Of a stretch of DNA of 5,633 nucleotides, positions 4,571 to 5,633 are shown one piece after another. The DNA comes from CADCTB01 sp038214685 (GTDB taxonomy: Bacteria > Actinomycetota > Acidimicrobiia > Acidimicrobiales > AC-14): assembly GCA_038214685.1 (NCBI GenBank), contig JBBQRO010000210.1, positions 1 through 5,633 on the forward strand, in the 5' to 3' direction. The notes under the pieces are model-generated. The model was not told the origin of the DNA. It did not search any database and was given only the letters and a program-made list of their open reading frames with translations. Position 1 is the first letter of the stretch. Every line of letters begins with the position of its first letter. The translations under genes and the position numbers were made by a program.

Positions 4571-5010
4571 CAGAACGTCCGGGCACACTCCACCATGCCA
4601 TAGGACTCTGCGGCCTTGGCCGCGGTCTCGTTGTTCAACCTGGCCCCCTCGAGCGCCCGCTGGGCGCGGGGCTGGTCGTTCACCCGGCGGGACTGGTCGA
4701 CGTCCTGGAGTGAGAGGTACAGGTTCTCCATGGCTGCGATGTAAAGAAAGGCCCGCTGGTCGTCGTCGTTGGGCACGGAGATGGCCTTGATCCGCGTCAC
4801 CGCAGCCTCAACGTCGGCGGCCTGCTGCTCGGGGTTCTGGCCCAGCTCCCCGATCTTCGGCTGTAACTCGGCGCAGATGGGGTCGACCTGGGCCGCGTAC
4901 GCGCCCTTCGCCCCGGTGAGACGACCATCGTCGCCCCCTGCTCCACAGGCACTGACAACGAGCGCGGCGAAAACTGCGACGGCACACTTCCGGACTCTTG
5001 AGGCGGTCAC
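4570..5010 (-). CDS. Small predicted lipoprotein, unknown function, coupled to chdC
   Basis: I do not recognise a named family. The 146-residue product begins with a lipoprotein signal: basic R5, R7, K8, a hydrophobic run (10-21) and lipobox V-S-A-C with lipidated C22, followed by G-A-G-G-D-D. The mature part is predicted mostly helical and carries only two further cysteines, C46 (P-I-C-A-E-L) and C142 (V-E-C-A-R-T), near its two ends. That suggests one disulfide closing a small helical bundle outside the membrane. The GTG start at 5010 gives a complete signal peptide and lies 6 bp after a -10-like TACAGT, so it may be leaderless. Its TGA overlaps the chdC ATG, implying an operon in which chdC is translated by coupling. 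A link to heme or its precursor at the cell surface is suggested only by this arrangement; no heme-binding motif is visible. Confidence 0.8.
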   Translation of the reverse strand: MTASRVRKCAVAVFAALVVSACGAGGDDGRLTGAKGAYAAQVDPICAELQPKIGELGQNPEQQAADVEAAVTRIKAISVPNDDDQRAFLYIAAMENLYLSLQDVDQSRRVNDQPRAQRALEGARLNNETAAKAAESYGMVECARTF

Positions 5011-5016
5011 GGCCGG

Positions 5017-5022
5017 ACTGTA
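5017..5022 (-). promoter_or_regulatory. Candidate -10 element of the lipoprotein-chdC operon
   Basis: On the minus strand TACAGT (5022-5017) fits TANNNT and is followed by six bases and then the GTG start at 5010, so transcription would begin at the start codon. The expected -35 position falls in the loop of the hairpin at 5028-5061 and has no consensus match. No Shine-Dalgarno is seen. Confidence 0.4.
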
Positions 5023-5027
5023 GCGCG

Positions 5028-5061
5028 ACAGAGCCCCGACCCACCGGGGTCGGGGCTCTGT
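5028..5061 (-). terminator. Hairpin terminator downstream of groL
   Basis: ACAGAGCCCCGACCC (5028-5042) pairs perfectly with GGGTCGGGGCTCTGT (5047-5061) around a 4-base loop, a 15-bp GC-rich stem 22 bp after the groL stop. It is the strongest hairpin in the window. It lacks a U-tract on either side, as is common for actinobacterial terminators. It also insulates the lipoprotein promoter that begins just beyond it. Confidence 0.8.
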
Positions 5062-5083
5062 TCGACTGCTCGATGCCGGGAGA

Positions 5084-5633
5084 CTAGAAGTCGCCCATGC
5101 CTCCCATACCTTCCATGCCGCCGCCGCCGCCGCCCGAGTCCTTCTCGGGCTTGTCGACGATCACGCACTCGGTGGTCAGGAACAGGGCGGCGATGGAGGC
5201 CGCGTTCTGCAGGGCGGAACGGGTGACCTTGGCCGCGTCGATGTCGCCGGCCTTGAACTGGTCCTCATAGTCGCCGGTGGCGGCGTTGAGGCCGGTGGCA
5301 CCGTCGAGGTTGCGGACCCGCTCGACGACCACGCCACCCTCCATGCCGGCGTTGACGGCGATCTGCGTGAGGGGCTCCTCGCGCGACCGGGCCACGATGC
5401 GGGCACCGGTGGCCTCGTCGCCGTGCAGGGTGAGGGCCAGCTCCAGGACCTTGGCCTGGGCACGGAGCAGGGCCACGCCACCGCCGGGCACGACACCCTC
5501 CTCGACCGCAGCCTTGGTGGTGCTGACCGCGTCCTCGATGCGGTGCTTCTTCTCCCGCAGCTCGACTTCGGTGGCCGCACCGACCTTGATGATGGCCACG
5601 CCACCGGACAGCTTGGCCAGGCGCTCCTGGATC
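5084..5633 (-). CDS. groL: Chaperonin GroEL (60 kDa), C-terminal part, 5' end outside window
   Basis: About the last 182 residues of GroEL are present. The frame stays open to the window edge (I-Q-E-R-L-A-K-L-S-G-G-V-A), so the apical and first equatorial parts lie beyond it. GroEL forms double heptameric rings that fold proteins in the cytosol with GroES and ATP. Visible landmarks are K-V-G-A-A-T-E-V-E, then R-I-E-D-A-V, whose Asp corresponds to the ATPase Asp398 of the E. coli protein, then E-E-G-V-V-P-G-G-G-V-A-L-L, and the equatorial end T-T-E-C-V-I-V-D-K-P-E-K-D. The tail is a Gly run followed by M-E-G-M-G-G-M-G-D-F, the flexible Gly-Met type of the main chaperonin; a His-rich tail, as in the extra mycobacterial GroEL1, is absent. 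No groES is seen downstream. A 15-bp hairpin follows the TAG stop. The first GTG inside the window (5599) is internal to the gene and not a start. Confidence 0.97.
   Translation of the reverse strand, partial: IQERLAKLSGGVAIIKVGAATEVELREKKHRIEDAVSTTKAAVEEGVVPGGGVALLRAQAKVLELALTLHGDEATGARIVARSREEPLTQIAVNAGMEGGVVVERVRNLDGATGLNAATGDYEDQFKAGDIDAAKVTRSALQNAASIAALFLTTECVIVDKPEKDSGGGGGGMEGMGGMGDF
5117..5134 (+). repeat. GCC trinucleotide run in the groL tail
   Basis: Six perfect GCC units on the plus strand encode six consecutive glycines of the GroEL C-terminal tail on the minus strand. Slippage here would change the tail length without a frameshift. Confidence 0.8.

Noticed and set aside
1..5633. 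CRISPR array, complete insertion sequence, toxin-antitoxin or defence operon
   Set aside because: No spaced repeat array, transposase or recognisable defence domains were found on either strand.

Overview
The window looks like chromosome from a high-GC actinobacterium. GC richness, GTG starts, a groL of the Gly-Gly-Met tail type, an actinobacterial-type coproheme decarboxylase and a relative of the mycobacterial mycothiol-linked protein Rv2466c all point there. Class Acidimicrobiia is my best guess, but it is an inference and not read directly from a marker gene.

Layout, left to right. Positions 1-423 are a small scar of mobile DNA: the N-terminal arm-binding piece of a tyrosine recombinase (minus strand) ends abruptly, next to short repeats and nested inverted repeats. 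These run up to the 3' end of a tRNA-Gly(CCC) gene (minus strand, 424-494), a typical integration target. Divergent from the tRNA is a small orphan regulator made of a degenerate receiver-like region and an OmpR-type winged helix (597-1118, plus). Next comes a cofactor-independent phosphoglycerate mutase of the archaeal (ApgM) type (1167-2366, plus). Convergent to it is larE (2397-3191, minus), a PP-loop enzyme of nickel-pincer cofactor synthesis with a three-cysteine motif. LarE is divergent, across 26 bp, from a DsbA-fold protein of the Rv2466c family (3218-3835, plus) that has one active-site cysteine instead of two. That gene abuts, with no gap, the convergent chdC (3836-4570, minus; last step of coproporphyrin-dependent heme synthesis). 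chdC is translationally coupled (TGATG) to an upstream small lipoprotein gene (4570-5010). A perfect 15-bp hairpin (5028-5061) separates this pair from the 3' end of groL (5084 to beyond the window, minus).

Functionally this is mostly housekeeping: glycolysis, heme, chaperonin, cofactor and thiol chemistry. I see no complete defence system, CRISPR array or mobile element. The less ordinary parts are the tRNA-adjacent integration scar, the orphan LarE with the cysteine triad, the single-cysteine Rv2466c relative, the lipoprotein-chdC coupling, and a repeated pattern of TANNNT hexamers 6-9 bp before start codons, which suggests leaderless transcription.
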